From JAEMQF01 sp031396305 (GTDB lineage Bacteria > Pseudomonadota > Gammaproteobacteria > Burkholderiales > Burkholderiaceae_C), in assembly GCA_031396305.1 (NCBI GenBank), contig JANNKM010000023.1, forward strand, positions 1-12,754: a DNA stretch of 12,754 nt. The letters are read 5' to 3'. A model generated the notes under the pieces. It worked only from the letters and a program-made list of their open reading frames with translations. It ran no database searches and had not been told where the DNA came from. Both the position numbers and the translations under genes were made by a program. Positions 5,820 to 12,754 of the stretch are shown piece by piece (the first letter of the stretch is position 1; each line of letters opens with the position of its first letter).

Positions 5820-7118
5820 TCAAGGAACGATCTTGTAGATCGTGTCGAGTGAGCCGTTTGGGCCGGTGGTGATCGAGGTCAGCACATAGACCTCGCCGGC
5901 ACTGTCTTGAGCGAATGCCAGCACGTAGGGCTTCTTGCCCGACATGTTGGTGGCTTCGGCGGTGTCCATCGTCCACTTGCCGTCGCTGCCCTTGGTGCCG
6001 AAGAAGATCTGGCCGTCCATCTCGCCGAAGGATTTGCTCCAGTCGCCGAAGATGTACTTGCCCTTCCAGGCTGCGTGCGCGCCGCGGTACACATAGCCGC
6101 CGGTGATCGAGATGCCCTTGCAGCCGTTGGGCTGCGCCGTGCAGTTGTTGTACTCGATGATCGCCGGCGTGATGCCCGACTTGTCGCAAGTTGCCGGGTG
6201 CTTGTCGGGATTTTGGTAGTCGAAGCAGCGCATGATGCCCTCGACACGCCTCCAGCCCATGTTCTGGCCCTTGCCGACGATCTTGATGGCTTCGTAGCTG
6301 TTTTGCTGCACGTCGCCGCAGTACAGTTCGCCGGTGCCGGTGTCGAACGAGCAGCGCCATGGGTTGCGCAGCCCCAGCGCCCAGATTTCGGGGTTCGCAT
6401 CGCGGCGGCCGACGAACGGATTGTCGGACGGAATGCCGTAGGGCTTGCCGTCGGTGCGTGTATCCACGTCGATGCGCAGGATCTTGCCCAGATTCGTCGT
6501 CATGTCCTGGCCGTTGCCGATCGTCACGTTGTGGCCGATGCCCCAGTCGTTGGCGTAGCCGCCGTCACCCAGTGACACGTACAGCTTGCCGTCCGGGCCG
6601 AAGCCGATCCAGTGGCCGTTGTGGTTGAACTGCGGCCAGGGAGTGGACAGGATGCGCCGCGCGGTGCTCGGGTCGAGAACGTTCTTGTCTTTCGACGAGA
6701 TCGTGTACTCCTCGACCACGTTGTTGTGGCTGTACCAGAGCATTTGCCCGAGGTCGGAGCCGTAATCGAGGTGCGCGCTGAACGCCACGTAGATCTTGCC
6801 GTTGCTCTTGAAGTTCGGGTGCAGCGCGATGCCCAGCAGGCCGCGCTCGTCGAAGTCATGGTGAAGCTTGGGGATCTTGTGGCGAACGTCGAGCATGGGC
6901 GCGGCGCCGAGCTTGCCGTTCTCCATCACCTGGATGCGACCGTTCTGCTCGACGATGAGCATGCGGCTTTCGCCCGGCACCTGCACCATGGCCAGCGGCG
7001 TATTGATCGCCGAGACCACCTTTTCCAGCTTGATCTTCGTTTGCGCCATGGCCATGCCGCCTGACAACGCAAGCAGCGCTGCGGTGGCAATTGAGGCAAC
7101 TACCTTCTGAACTTTCAT
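5820..7118 (-). CDS. PQQ-dependent sugar dehydrogenase family protein (GSDH/YliI-like beta-propeller)
   Basis: This 432-residue secreted protein has a signal peptide ending at about AMAQ (residue 26). It then has the six-bladed propeller layout of soluble glucose/sorbosone dehydrogenases. Typical blocks are ERGLLGIALHPNF (91-103), FNHNGHWIGFGPDGKLYVSLGDGG (164-187, with candidate catalytic His166/His169), LGKILRIDVD (210-219), ALGLRNPWR (247-255) and GGYVYRG (340-346). It should oxidise a sugar or other aldose/alcohol in the periplasm and pass electrons to a cytochrome. Six cysteines at 256, 267, 298, 311, 326 and 333 could form disulfides. ATG 7118 is preferred over the adjacent GTG 7121 because GGAGGAGA is then 6 bp from the core SD. 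It is the first gene of a minus-strand operon with a cytochrome c and a TMEM220-like gene. The true substrate and PQQ dependence are family inference; no PQQ synthesis genes are in the window. Confidence 0.9.
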   Translation of the reverse strand: MKVQKVVASIATAALLALSGGMAMAQTKIKLEKVVSAINTPLAMVQVPGESRMLIVEQNGRIQVMENGKLGAAPMLDVRHKIPKLHHDFDERGLLGIALHPNFKSNGKIYVAFSAHLDYGSDLGQMLWYSHNNVVEEYTISSKDKNVLDPSTARRILSTPWPQFNHNGHWIGFGPDGKLYVSLGDGGYANDWGIGHNVTIGNGQDMTTNLGKILRIDVDTRTDGKPYGIPSDNPFVGRRDANPEIWALGLRNPWRCSFDTGTGELYCGDVQQNSYEAIKIVGKGQNMGWRRVEGIMRCFDYQNPDKHPATCDKSGITPAIIEYNNCTAQPNGCKGISITGGYVYRGAHAAWKGKYIFGDWSKSFGEMDGQIFFGTKGSDGKWTMDTAEATNMSGKKPYVLAFAQDSAGEVYVLTSITTGPNGSLDTIYKIVP

Positions 7119-7121
7119 CAC

Positions 7122-7129
7122 TCTCCTCC
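7122..7129 (-). promoter_or_regulatory. Strong Shine-Dalgarno of the dehydrogenase gene
   Basis: GGAGGAGA is followed directly by GTG (7121-7119) and ATG (7118-7116). Spacing from the GGAGG core is 3 bp to the GTG and 6 bp to the ATG, so the ATG is the better start. Upstream, 7130-7301 holds no promoter I can call with confidence. Confidence 0.7.
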
Positions 7130-7301
7130 GGGTTTGTGGACTTCAATCACTGGCGACTTCACCAGCCGCCCGGCGAGACCGGGACAGCGCATTCACGAGC
7201 CAATCGAGGGTACGCAAATGGCAGGGACTTTCTCATAGGTATTTACGCGCACTGTGGCATGCATGCGCCAACTCAGTAAACAGCCGGCTACCTACACTTG
7301 C

Positions 7302-7808
7302 TCAGGGTTCGCCATCCCAATAGTCAAGGTCATCGGTGTCGCGGTGCATGCGCGCAAAGCCGTAGGGGTCGCCATCGCGCGTCGCGCTCGCCAGGTACTT
7401 GCCGGAGTCGGGGTACTCCACGATTTCCGGGCTCTCCTTCGTGCTGATCGACAGGTATTTGAGCGGCGCATCCGAGTCATTGATGATCTGGTGTGGATAG
7501 TCCGGCCCCGCGGGAATGAAGACGACGTCGCCGCTGGCAAGCGGCAACAATTCATCGGCCACGCGCAGCGTCGCCTTGCCCTCGAGCACGATGAATACTT
7601 CTTCCTGCGCGTAGTGGAAGTGATAGGGGCAGGCGCGCTTGCCCGGCGGGACGATGTCGATGCTCACGCCCAGCTTCGTTGCCGCCGTGCCCAGGGCGAG
7701 CCGCGCGCACAGCGTCTCGTACAGCGGATCACGGCGCTCGAGCGTTCTCTCGATCGTCTCGAAGTTGCGGATCAACCGCCGGCGAAGTTTCTGGGCAGTT
7801 GTTGCCAT
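7302..7808 (-). CDS. Small single-domain cupin protein
   Basis: This 168-residue cytoplasmic protein (no signal sequence) has both cupin motifs. Motif 1 carries His63 and His65 in PYHFHYAQEE, with Glu69 and the closing VLEG at 74-77. Motif 2 is GDVVFIPAGPDYPHQIIN (93-110), with His106 as the remaining metal ligand. The metal set 2xHis, Glu, His is complete, so it can be a metal-dependent enzyme or a small-molecule binder. The C-terminal 40 residues after YLSIST are polar and acidic, with a Tyr/Trp-rich end. ATG 7808 has AGGGAA about 8 bp upstream; the frame stays open further 5' but without a better start. It diverges from the YdcF-like gene. No function can be assigned beyond the fold. Confidence 0.88.
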   Translation of the reverse strand: MATTAQKLRRRLIRNFETIERTLERRDPLYETLCARLALGTAATKLGVSIDIVPPGKRACPYHFHYAQEEVFIVLEGKATLRVADELLPLASGDVVFIPAGPDYPHQIINDSDAPLKYLSISTKESPEIVEYPDSGKYLASATRDGDPYGFARMHRDTDDLDYWDGEP

Positions 7809-7901
7809 GTTCGCATTCCCTGGGATCACGGGCACAATCGCCCGCGCTGCATTCCCTCGATCGTATTCGTTCGCGCGATCCACGCTGACCGCCCCCCTAA
7901 C
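7809..7901. other. Divergent intergenic region with a 9-bp direct repeat and a small hairpin
   Basis: This 93-bp gap separates the divergent cupin and YdcF-like genes and must hold control signals for at least the cupin. GCATTCCCT occurs at 7813-7821 and again at 7849-7857; the first copy, read on the minus strand, is the cupin SD (AGGGAATGC). Between them CGGGC/GCCCG (7829-7844) can form a 5-bp stem with a 6-nt loop. I cannot call -35/-10 boxes with confidence. Confidence 0.35.
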
Positions 7902-8711
7902 TTGAACAGCCTGTTCGTCCTGTTTGGCATCGAGTCCTGGAAACCCGCGCTCACCGCGCTGCTGCTGCCGCCGGTGCCGCTGCTGTTCATCGTGCTGCTC
8001 GGCGCCTGGATGGCGGTACGGCGGCGCCTGCTCGGCTCGATCACGCTGTTGTTCGGCGTGGCCCTGATATGGCTGAGCCACTGCGCCGTGAGCGGGCATT
8101 GGCTGTCGCGCTGGTTGCTCGACCCGCCTGCGGCGCTGAACGCGCAGCGCATCGAAGCCCTTCGCGCCGACGCGCTCGCTCGCAAGACGATGGCCATCGT
8201 CGTGCTCGGCGGCGGCAACGAGCCGCTCGCTCCGGAGTACGGCACGAGCAACCTGTCGTACGCGTCGACGCAACGCCTGCGCTATGGGCTGTGGCTGGCG
8301 CGCGCGACGGGCTTGCCGGTGGCTTTCAGCGGCGGAATCGGCTGGGGCCAGTCCGGCAGCGCGACGGAAGCGCAGACCGCCGAGCGCATCGCCCGCACTG
8401 AATTCGGCCTGCCCTTGCGCTGGACGGAAAGCGAATCGCGCGACACCCGCGAGAACGCCACGCGCAGCGTGGCACTGCTGCGCCGAGACGGCATCAAACA
8501 TGTCGTACTCGTGACACACGACTGGCACATGCCGCGTGCGCTGCGCGACTTTCGGCGCACCGCGCCGGAAGGTTTCAGCGTCGAAGCCGCGCCGATGGGG
8601 CTGGCGCACACCGCCGATTTGCCGCACCTGCGCTGGCTGCCCTCGGGTGAGGGCATGCTGCATGTGCGCAGCGTGTTGCGCGAGGCGCTGGGCCTGCTGG
8701 TGGGCGCCTGA
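7902..8711 (+). CDS. YdcF/DUF218 family membrane-anchored protein
   Basis: This protein of about 269 residues has two N-terminal hydrophobic helices (about 15-36 and 44-60), with an Arg-rich turn MAVRRRLLG between them. A DUF218 domain follows from about 97. Family motifs are AIVVLGGG (98-105), the AFSGG strand (141-145) followed by TEAQTAE (155-161), ESESRDTRENA (176-186) and VTHDWHMPRAL (204-214). Related E. coli proteins (YdcF, SanA, ElyC) are linked to envelope or nucleotide-binding roles; the activity here is unknown. The start is uncertain. TTG 7902 puts the first helix where relatives have it, but there is no obvious SD, and the first in-frame ATG lies inside the membrane region. The frame is open far upstream across the cupin gene as a shadow. 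Confidence 0.85.
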   Translation: MNSLFVLFGIESWKPALTALLLPPVPLLFIVLLGAWMAVRRRLLGSITLLFGVALIWLSHCAVSGHWLSRWLLDPPAALNAQRIEALRADALARKTMAIVVLGGGNEPLAPEYGTSNLSYASTQRLRYGLWLARATGLPVAFSGGIGWGQSGSATEAQTAERIARTEFGLPLRWTESESRDTRENATRSVALLRRDGIKHVVLVTHDWHMPRALRDFRRTAPEGFSVEAAPMGLAHTADLPHLRWLPSGEGMLHVRSVLREALGLLVGA

Positions 8712-8908
8712 GCCTCGCGGCCTGGCAATCGATCGTCCCGTACATCCGGCGGCACAGATCGTGCTCTGGTGCGGTTCAGGCGGCCCGCCGAATTGAACAA
8801 CGCTTGATGGAGCCATCGCACCGCACACTGGGCACAACCCTGATGCGCGCCGCTGCGCAGTGGTGCCACACTTGAACTTCAGTTGCTTCAGGCTGAACAG
8901 GAATAGCA

Positions 8909-10525
8909 ATGCTCGTACTCGCATGGTTGTTCGGCATCATCGTCACGATCGTCGTGATCGCGGTGGTGGTGATCTTCTTGAGCCGCTTCTACCGCAAGTC
9001 AACGCGCGACGTGGCCATCATCCGCACCGGCTTCGGCGGCCAGCGCACCGTGATCTCGGGCGGCGTTCTGGCGCTGCCGTTCCTGCACAAGGTCGACGAG
9101 ATCAACATGCGCACGATCCGCGTGGAGGTCAAGCGCGCAGGCGACAAGTCACTGATCACCGAGGACCGCATGCGCGTGGACGCCGAACTGGAGTTCTACG
9201 TTCGGGTCCAGCCCACCGTGGAAGGCGTGGCCACGGCGGCGCAGGCGCTGGGCTCCAAGGCGTTCACGCCCGAGGGCATCCGCAATATGATGGAAGGCCG
9301 CTTCATTGACGCGGTGCAGGCCATCGCAGCGAGCGAAAAAATGGACACGCTGCACGAAAAGCGCGCCGATTTCGTCGCCAAGGTCGCGAGCCTGCTGCGC
9401 GACAACCTTGCACAGAACGGCATCCTGCTCGATTCGGTCTCGCTCACGCGGCTGGACCAGGCGGCGTTCGCATCGCTCGACGAGAACAACGCGTTCAATG
9501 CGGTCGGGATGCGGCGCTTGGCCGAAATCATCGCCGTGAACAAGAAGAAGCGCGCCGAAGTCGAGGCCGACGCCGACATTTCGGTGCGCCAGACCCAGCT
9601 CGATGCGACCAAGCAGCGTCTGGTCATCGGCCAGCAGGAAGAACAGGCGCAGATCAACCAGCGCATGGAGATCGAAAAGATCAAGGCCGCGAGCGACGCG
9701 GAGACAGCACGCGCGCGCGAGCAGGCGATGGTTGATTCGGAAGACGCACGCATCGACCGCGAACAGACCACGCGCATGCGCGAAATCCAGAAGTCACGCG
9801 AGCTGCGAAAGCTGGAGATCGAGGCCCAGCTCACTGCCGAAATCCGCAAGGTCGAAAGCTCGATCCAGCTCGCCGGCAAACACGCTGAAGAGGCACACGC
9901 TCAGGCGAAAGCCGAGGTGGCGCGAACTGAAGTGATTCTCGCGCAGGAACAGGTGCAAACCGAGCGCGAACGTGCCGTCGCGGACCGCTCGCGCGAAATG
10001 GCGGTGAAGCGCGTCACCGAAGCCGGTGAAGTGGCCGAAGCAAACGCCGCGACCGACGCCAACGTGCTGCTGCGCCGGGCACGCGCCGAAAGCGAAGCCA
10101 CGCGCACCCGGGCCGACGCGGAGCGCCTGCGCATGCTGGCCGAGTCGGAAGGTTCGCGCGCCCTCATCGCTTCCGAGAACTCACTCAGCGAATCGCTGAT
10201 GAGCATGAAGCTCGAGAAATACCGCCTCGACCGCATTCCCGACATTCTTCAGCAGATGATGAAGCCGGTCGAAAAGATCGACAGCATCCGCATCCACCAG
10301 GTCAGCGGTTTCGGCTCCAGCAACGGCGCGCCCGGCGGCGCATCCGGCGGATCGGGCGACGCGAGCGGCAACAAACCACCGGTCACCCAAGTGATGGACA
10401 GCATCATGGGCATGGCGCTGCAACTGCCGGCGCTGAAAAGCATCGGCGAGCAGATCGGCGTGGACTTTTCGTCCGCGGTGACGGTGGCGCCGGGCAAGGT
10501 ACCGCCCGCTGAGCCGCCCCAATGA
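8909..10525 (+). CDS. Flotillin/YqiK-like SPFH membrane-scaffold protein
   Basis: This 538-residue protein has one N-terminal membrane helix (3-24) followed by a basic stretch (RFYRKSTR) and an SPFH/PHB domain (about 30-205, e.g. AIIRTGFGGQRTVISGG, TEDRMRVDAELEFYVRV, LLDSVSLTRLDQ). A very long Ala/Glu/Arg-rich coiled coil follows (about 205-435). The tail contains a Gly/Ser-rich linker at 467-488 (SGFGSSNGAPGG onward). A short hydrophobic segment, MDSIMGMALQLPALK, comes near 496-510. Flotillins form large oligomeric cages that organise membrane microdomains. ATG 8909 is supported by AGGAA 5 bp upstream. The NfeD/YqiJ-like partner usually encoded beside this type is not present on either side in this window. 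The upstream gap 8712-8908 shows no gene and no confident promoter. Confidence 0.92.
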   Translation: MLVLAWLFGIIVTIVVIAVVVIFLSRFYRKSTRDVAIIRTGFGGQRTVISGGVLALPFLHKVDEINMRTIRVEVKRAGDKSLITEDRMRVDAELEFYVRVQPTVEGVATAAQALGSKAFTPEGIRNMMEGRFIDAVQAIAASEKMDTLHEKRADFVAKVASLLRDNLAQNGILLDSVSLTRLDQAAFASLDENNAFNAVGMRRLAEIIAVNKKKRAEVEADADISVRQTQLDATKQRLVIGQQEEQAQINQRMEIEKIKAASDAETARAREQAMVDSEDARIDREQTTRMREIQKSRELRKLEIEAQLTAEIRKVESSIQLAGKHAEEAHAQAKAEVARTEVILAQEQVQTERERAVADRSREMAVKRVTEAGEVAEANAATDANVLLRRARAESEATRTRADAERLRMLAESEGSRALIASENSLSESLMSMKLEKYRLDRIPDILQQMMKPVEKIDSIRIHQVSGFGSSNGAPGGASGGSGDASGNKPPVTQVMDSIMGMALQLPALKSIGEQIGVDFSSAVTVAPGKVPPAEPPQ

Positions 10526-10546
10526 CGCGCCCGGGCAAACACATTC

Positions 10547-10627
10547 GTCATGCCGGCGCACGCCGGCATCCACCGTCGGCACACCGCGCGGTTCGCCGCC
10601 ATGGATCCCGGCGTTCGCCGGGATGAC
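10547..10627. repeat. REP-like inverted pair of palindromes (REPIN-type doublet)
   Basis: Two 20-bp palindromes lie in inverted order. The first (10550-10569) has arms ATGCCGGCG/CGCCGGCAT around CA, flanked by GTC on the left and CCA on the right. The second (10605-10624) has arms ATCCCGGCG/CGCCGGGAT around TT, flanked by TGG and GAC. The flanks are reverse complements, so the whole is a GTC-hairpin-CCA ... TGG-hairpin-GAC unit of 81 bp. Each stem is a perfect 9 bp. The single difference between stems is a compensated G-C to C-G swap. It lies 22 bp after the flotillin stop and could also act as a transcript end or stabiliser. Confidence 0.8.
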
Positions 10628-10688
10628 AGGCTTTCACTCGCATCTCGTTCGACCCGCTCAATTACCTCACACTGAAGGAGACATTCGC

Positions 10689-11927
10689 ATGAGCAATTCC
10701 CGCCGCCGCTTCCTCGCCTCCACCGGCTCGGCCGCCGGCCTGACCGTCCTGGGAACCACGATTCCCTTCGAACTCGTGCTGGCGCAAGGCGCGCCCATCA
10801 AGCTCGGCTCGGTTCTCGACAATTCGGGCAACCTCGACGCCTACGGCAAGCCGATGGTGATGGCGACTCAGCTTGCCGCCGAAGAGATCAACGCCGCGGG
10901 CGGATTGCTGGGCCGCAAGATCGAGGTCAAGCAATACGACACCCAGTCCGACATCGCGCTGTACACCAAGTTCGCGCAGCAGCTCTCCCGCGACGACAAG
11001 GTCGACGTGGTGCATGGCGGCATCACGAGTGCGTCACGCGAAGCGATACGCCAGACCTTCAAGCGCGCGAATACGCTGTACTTCTACAACGTGCTGTATG
11101 AAGGCGGCGTGTGCGACCGCAACGTGGTGTGCACCGGCACCACGCCTGCGCAAGCGGTCGAGCCCATCGTCGGCATCGCCCTCAATCAATGGGGCAAGAC
11201 CGCCTACATCCTGGCCGCCGACTACAACTACGGCCAGATCACGGCGAAGTGGCTCGCCCACTACATCGAAAAGGGCGGTGGCAAGACCCTGAAGACCGAC
11301 TTCTTCCCGCTCGACGTGGCCGACTTCGGCTCGACGATCGCGAAGATCCAGCAGGAAAAGCCGGCCTTCATCGTCTCGGCACTCGTGGGCGGCGCCCACA
11401 TGTCGTTCTACCGTCAGTGGGCGGCCTCGGGAATGAACAAGAAGATTCCGCTGTGCTCCACCACGTTCGGCGTGGGCAACGAGCACCTGGCGCTGTCACC
11501 CGCCGAGGGCGACGGCATCCTGATCGCCGGCAACTACAGCCCCGAGTCCACCGAGCCGGCGAACAAGGAGTTCCTCGCCAAGTGGGCCAAGCGTTTCGGC
11601 GACACGAAGGTCGTGCACGAGATCGCCGTGTCGCAGTACCAGGGAATCATGCTCTGGGCGGCGTGCGTGAAGAAGGCCGGTTCGCTGGATCGCGACAAGA
11701 TGCTCGCCGCGATCGAATCGGGCATCAGCATTCAAGGCCCTGGCGGCAAGATCACCCTGGAGCCCAAGACCCACCACGCCACGCTGGACATCAAGGTGAT
11801 GGAGGTGAAGGGCCAGAAGCTGACGATCAAGCAGGAGTTCAAGGCGCGCGCACCGTCGGACACGCTGCAGTTCTGTGATCTGCAGAAGAACCCGGCCGAG
11901 AACAAGCAGTTCGAAGTGAAGATCTAG
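10689..11927 (+). CDS. Amide/urea-type (Peripla_BP_5/6) ABC substrate-binding protein, Tat-exported
   Basis: This 412-residue protein begins with a textbook Tat signal: SRRRFLA at 4-10, a hydrophobic stretch to about 31, and cleavage near VLAQG. The mature part has the two-lobe LivJ/AmiC/UrtA fold: IKLGSVLDNSGNLDAYG (37-53), LAAEEINAAGGLLGRKIEV (62-80), a strand near VVHGGITSASREA (107-119), and YFYNVLYEGGVCDRNVVCTGTTPAQ (131-155). The YxxxYEG...N.../TP(A/N)Q stretch is closer to AmiC/UrtA amide and urea binders than to LivJ. Two close cysteines, Cys142 and Cys148, could form a disulfide. ATG 10689 has GAAGGAG 8 bp upstream. A LivH/UrtB-like permease gene follows after 37 bp, so this opens an ABC uptake operon. 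The ligand (urea, short amide or branched-chain amino acid) is inference. Confidence 0.9.
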   Translation: MSNSRRRFLASTGSAAGLTVLGTTIPFELVLAQGAPIKLGSVLDNSGNLDAYGKPMVMATQLAAEEINAAGGLLGRKIEVKQYDTQSDIALYTKFAQQLSRDDKVDVVHGGITSASREAIRQTFKRANTLYFYNVLYEGGVCDRNVVCTGTTPAQAVEPIVGIALNQWGKTAYILAADYNYGQITAKWLAHYIEKGGGKTLKTDFFPLDVADFGSTIAKIQQEKPAFIVSALVGGAHMSFYRQWAASGMNKKIPLCSTTFGVGNEHLALSPAEGDGILIAGNYSPESTEPANKEFLAKWAKRFGDTKVVHEIAVSQYQGIMLWAACVKKAGSLDRDKMLAAIESGISIQGPGGKITLEPKTHHATLDIKVMEVKGQKLTIKQEFKARAPSDTLQFCDLQKNPAENKQFEVKI

Positions 11928-11964
11928 CCCCGGGCTCGGCAGCGAGTTTTCGCACCAGGCAGTC

Positions 11965-12754
11965 ATGGACTACGCCGCAGTCGTTGCTCTCGAAATCCTC
12001 TACATGATCGCCTTCCTCGCGCTGACCAGCGCGGGCCTGGCAGTCGTGTTCGGGATGACGCGCGTCATCAACCTCGCGCACGGCGAGTTCGTGATGATCG
12101 GCGGCTACACCACGATTGCCTGTGCCAAGGCGGGCATCAACATCTACTTCTCGATGATCGTGCTGGCCCCGCTCGTGGTGGGCGTGTTCGGGCTGATCGT
12201 GGAACGCGTCGTCGTGCGCCACTTGTACGGTCGCATGATCGACACGATGCTGGCCACCTGGGGCCTGTCGCTGTTGATGATCGGCCTGGTGACGCTGATC
12301 TTCGGCAATACCGCCGTCAGCGTTCCGGCGCCGATCCCGGGGTATGCGCTGGGCGACTACCAGATGGGCGGCTACAACCTGTTCATCATTCTCATCGCGG
12401 TGTTGATGCTGCTGGGCATGTGGCTGCTGTTTCGCTACACCCGCGTCGGCCTGGTCGCGCGCGGCGCGATGCAAAGCGCCGACGTGGCCTCCACGCTCGG
12501 CTACAACCCGGGCCGCGTCTACATGTGGACATTCACCGCCGGCGCTGCGCTGTCGGGCCTGGCGGGCGGCGTGCTCGCTCCGCTCACCGGGCTGCTGCCG
12601 TCATCCGGCGGTGCCTACATCGCGAAGGCGTTCATCACCGTGATCACGGGTGGCGCCGCGGTGATCGCCGGCACGCTGTCGAGCTCCGTCATCTTCGGCG
12701 CGATCAATCAGCTCGTCTCGTTCGGCTCAACGCCGATGATGGGCGAAATCGCGA
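11965..12754 (+). CDS. LivH/UrtB-like ABC permease (3' truncated by window end)
   Basis: 263 codons are present and the frame runs open to the window edge; the family is usually about 290-310 residues, so roughly the last 10 percent is missing. It is very hydrophobic with about seven membrane helices. The N-terminal family block GLAVVFGMTRVINLAHGEFVMIGGY (24-48) is clear. So is the cytoplasmic ATPase-coupling loop VGLVARGAMQSADVASTLGYNPGRV (161-185), followed by AGAALSGLAGGVLAP. It should form half of the membrane channel of the uptake system whose binding protein lies just upstream. A second permease and two ATPases would be expected beyond the window. ATG 11965 is preceded by a weak AGG at 5 bp. 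UrtB versus LivH cannot be decided here. Confidence 0.92.
   Translation, partial: MDYAAVVALEILYMIAFLALTSAGLAVVFGMTRVINLAHGEFVMIGGYTTIACAKAGINIYFSMIVLAPLVVGVFGLIVERVVVRHLYGRMIDTMLATWGLSLLMIGLVTLIFGNTAVSVPAPIPGYALGDYQMGGYNLFIILIAVLMLLGMWLLFRYTRVGLVARGAMQSADVASTLGYNPGRVYMWTFTAGAALSGLAGGVLAPLTGLLPSSGGAYIAKAFITVITGGAAVIAGTLSSSVIFGAINQLVSFGSTPMMGEIA

Noticed and set aside
7257..7266. Palindrome GCATGCATGC in the gap after the cupin gene
   Set aside because: It is short, single and without a T tract or a neighbouring promoter, so it is too weak to call an operator or a terminator.
7254..7901. Extending the YdcF-like protein upstream across the cupin gene
   Set aside because: This part of the frame is antisense to an intact cupin with both metal motifs. 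The YdcF family begins just before the first membrane helix, which fits TTG 7902.
8775..8796. Possible hairpin TTCAGGCG/CGCC..TGAA after the YdcF-like gene
   Set aside because: The pairing needs a 4-nt bulge and no T-rich tract follows, so a terminator call is not justified.
7809..8924. Extending the cupin upstream in its open frame
   Set aside because: The added residues would be antisense to the DUF218 domain and have no domain character. ATG 7808 has an SD and gives a normal cupin length.
1..12754. CRISPR arrays, tRNA/rRNA genes, insertion sequences, prophage or defence genes
   Set aside because: No regularly spaced repeats, RNA gene cores, transposase motifs, phage proteins or recognised defence domains were seen on either strand.

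Overview
The window reads as chromosomal DNA of a high-GC, Gram-negative bacterium, most likely a betaproteobacterium of the Burkholderiales type. This is inferred from the GC-rich third codon positions, the twin-arginine secreted binding proteins, the c-type cytochrome and Sco chemistry, and a REP-like palindrome pair. No rRNA, tRNA, CRISPR array, insertion sequence or phage gene was seen. Every gene end was placed by hand from frame, stop codon and Shine-Dalgarno (SD) sequence; family names rest on recognised motifs, not on database searches.

Layout. (1) 1-1160, plus strand: the tail of one NMT1/SsuA-like periplasmic binding protein and a complete tandem paralogue, coupled by an ATGA overlap. 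(2) 1320-4993, plus strand: a tightly packed signalling operon consisting of a Sco1/SenC copper/thiol protein, a membrane histidine kinase with an extracytoplasmic helical sensor, a lone receiver, and a receiver fused to a class III nucleotide cyclase. Junctions are GTGA, ATGA and a 4-bp gap, so the four products are probably made together. (3) 7118-4927, minus strand: a PQQ-type sugar dehydrogenase, a small cytochrome c and a TMEM220-like membrane protein. This looks like a periplasmic oxidation module delivering electrons to the respiratory chain. A strong terminator-like hairpin lies between the first two genes, and the last gene overlaps the cyclase gene tail to tail by 67 bp. (4) 7302-8711: a minus-strand cupin divergent from a plus-strand YdcF/DUF218 membrane protein. 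(5) 8909-10525: a flotillin/YqiK-like SPFH protein. (6) 10547-10627: a REP-like inverted pair of hairpins. (7) 10689-12754: the start of an amide/urea-type (or branched-chain amino acid type) ABC uptake operon, with a Tat-exported binding protein and the first part of a LivH/UrtB-like permease.

The most interesting region is 1-4993, where tandem binding proteins and a Sco protein sit directly ahead of a kinase-to-cyclase pathway whose cyclase carries unusual base-selecting residues. A second point of interest is the dehydrogenase/cytochrome/TMEM220 operon with its internal terminator. No intergenic stretch exceeds 300 bp. The larger ones (1161-1319, 7119-7301, 8712-8908, 10526-10688) show no confident promoter by eye.
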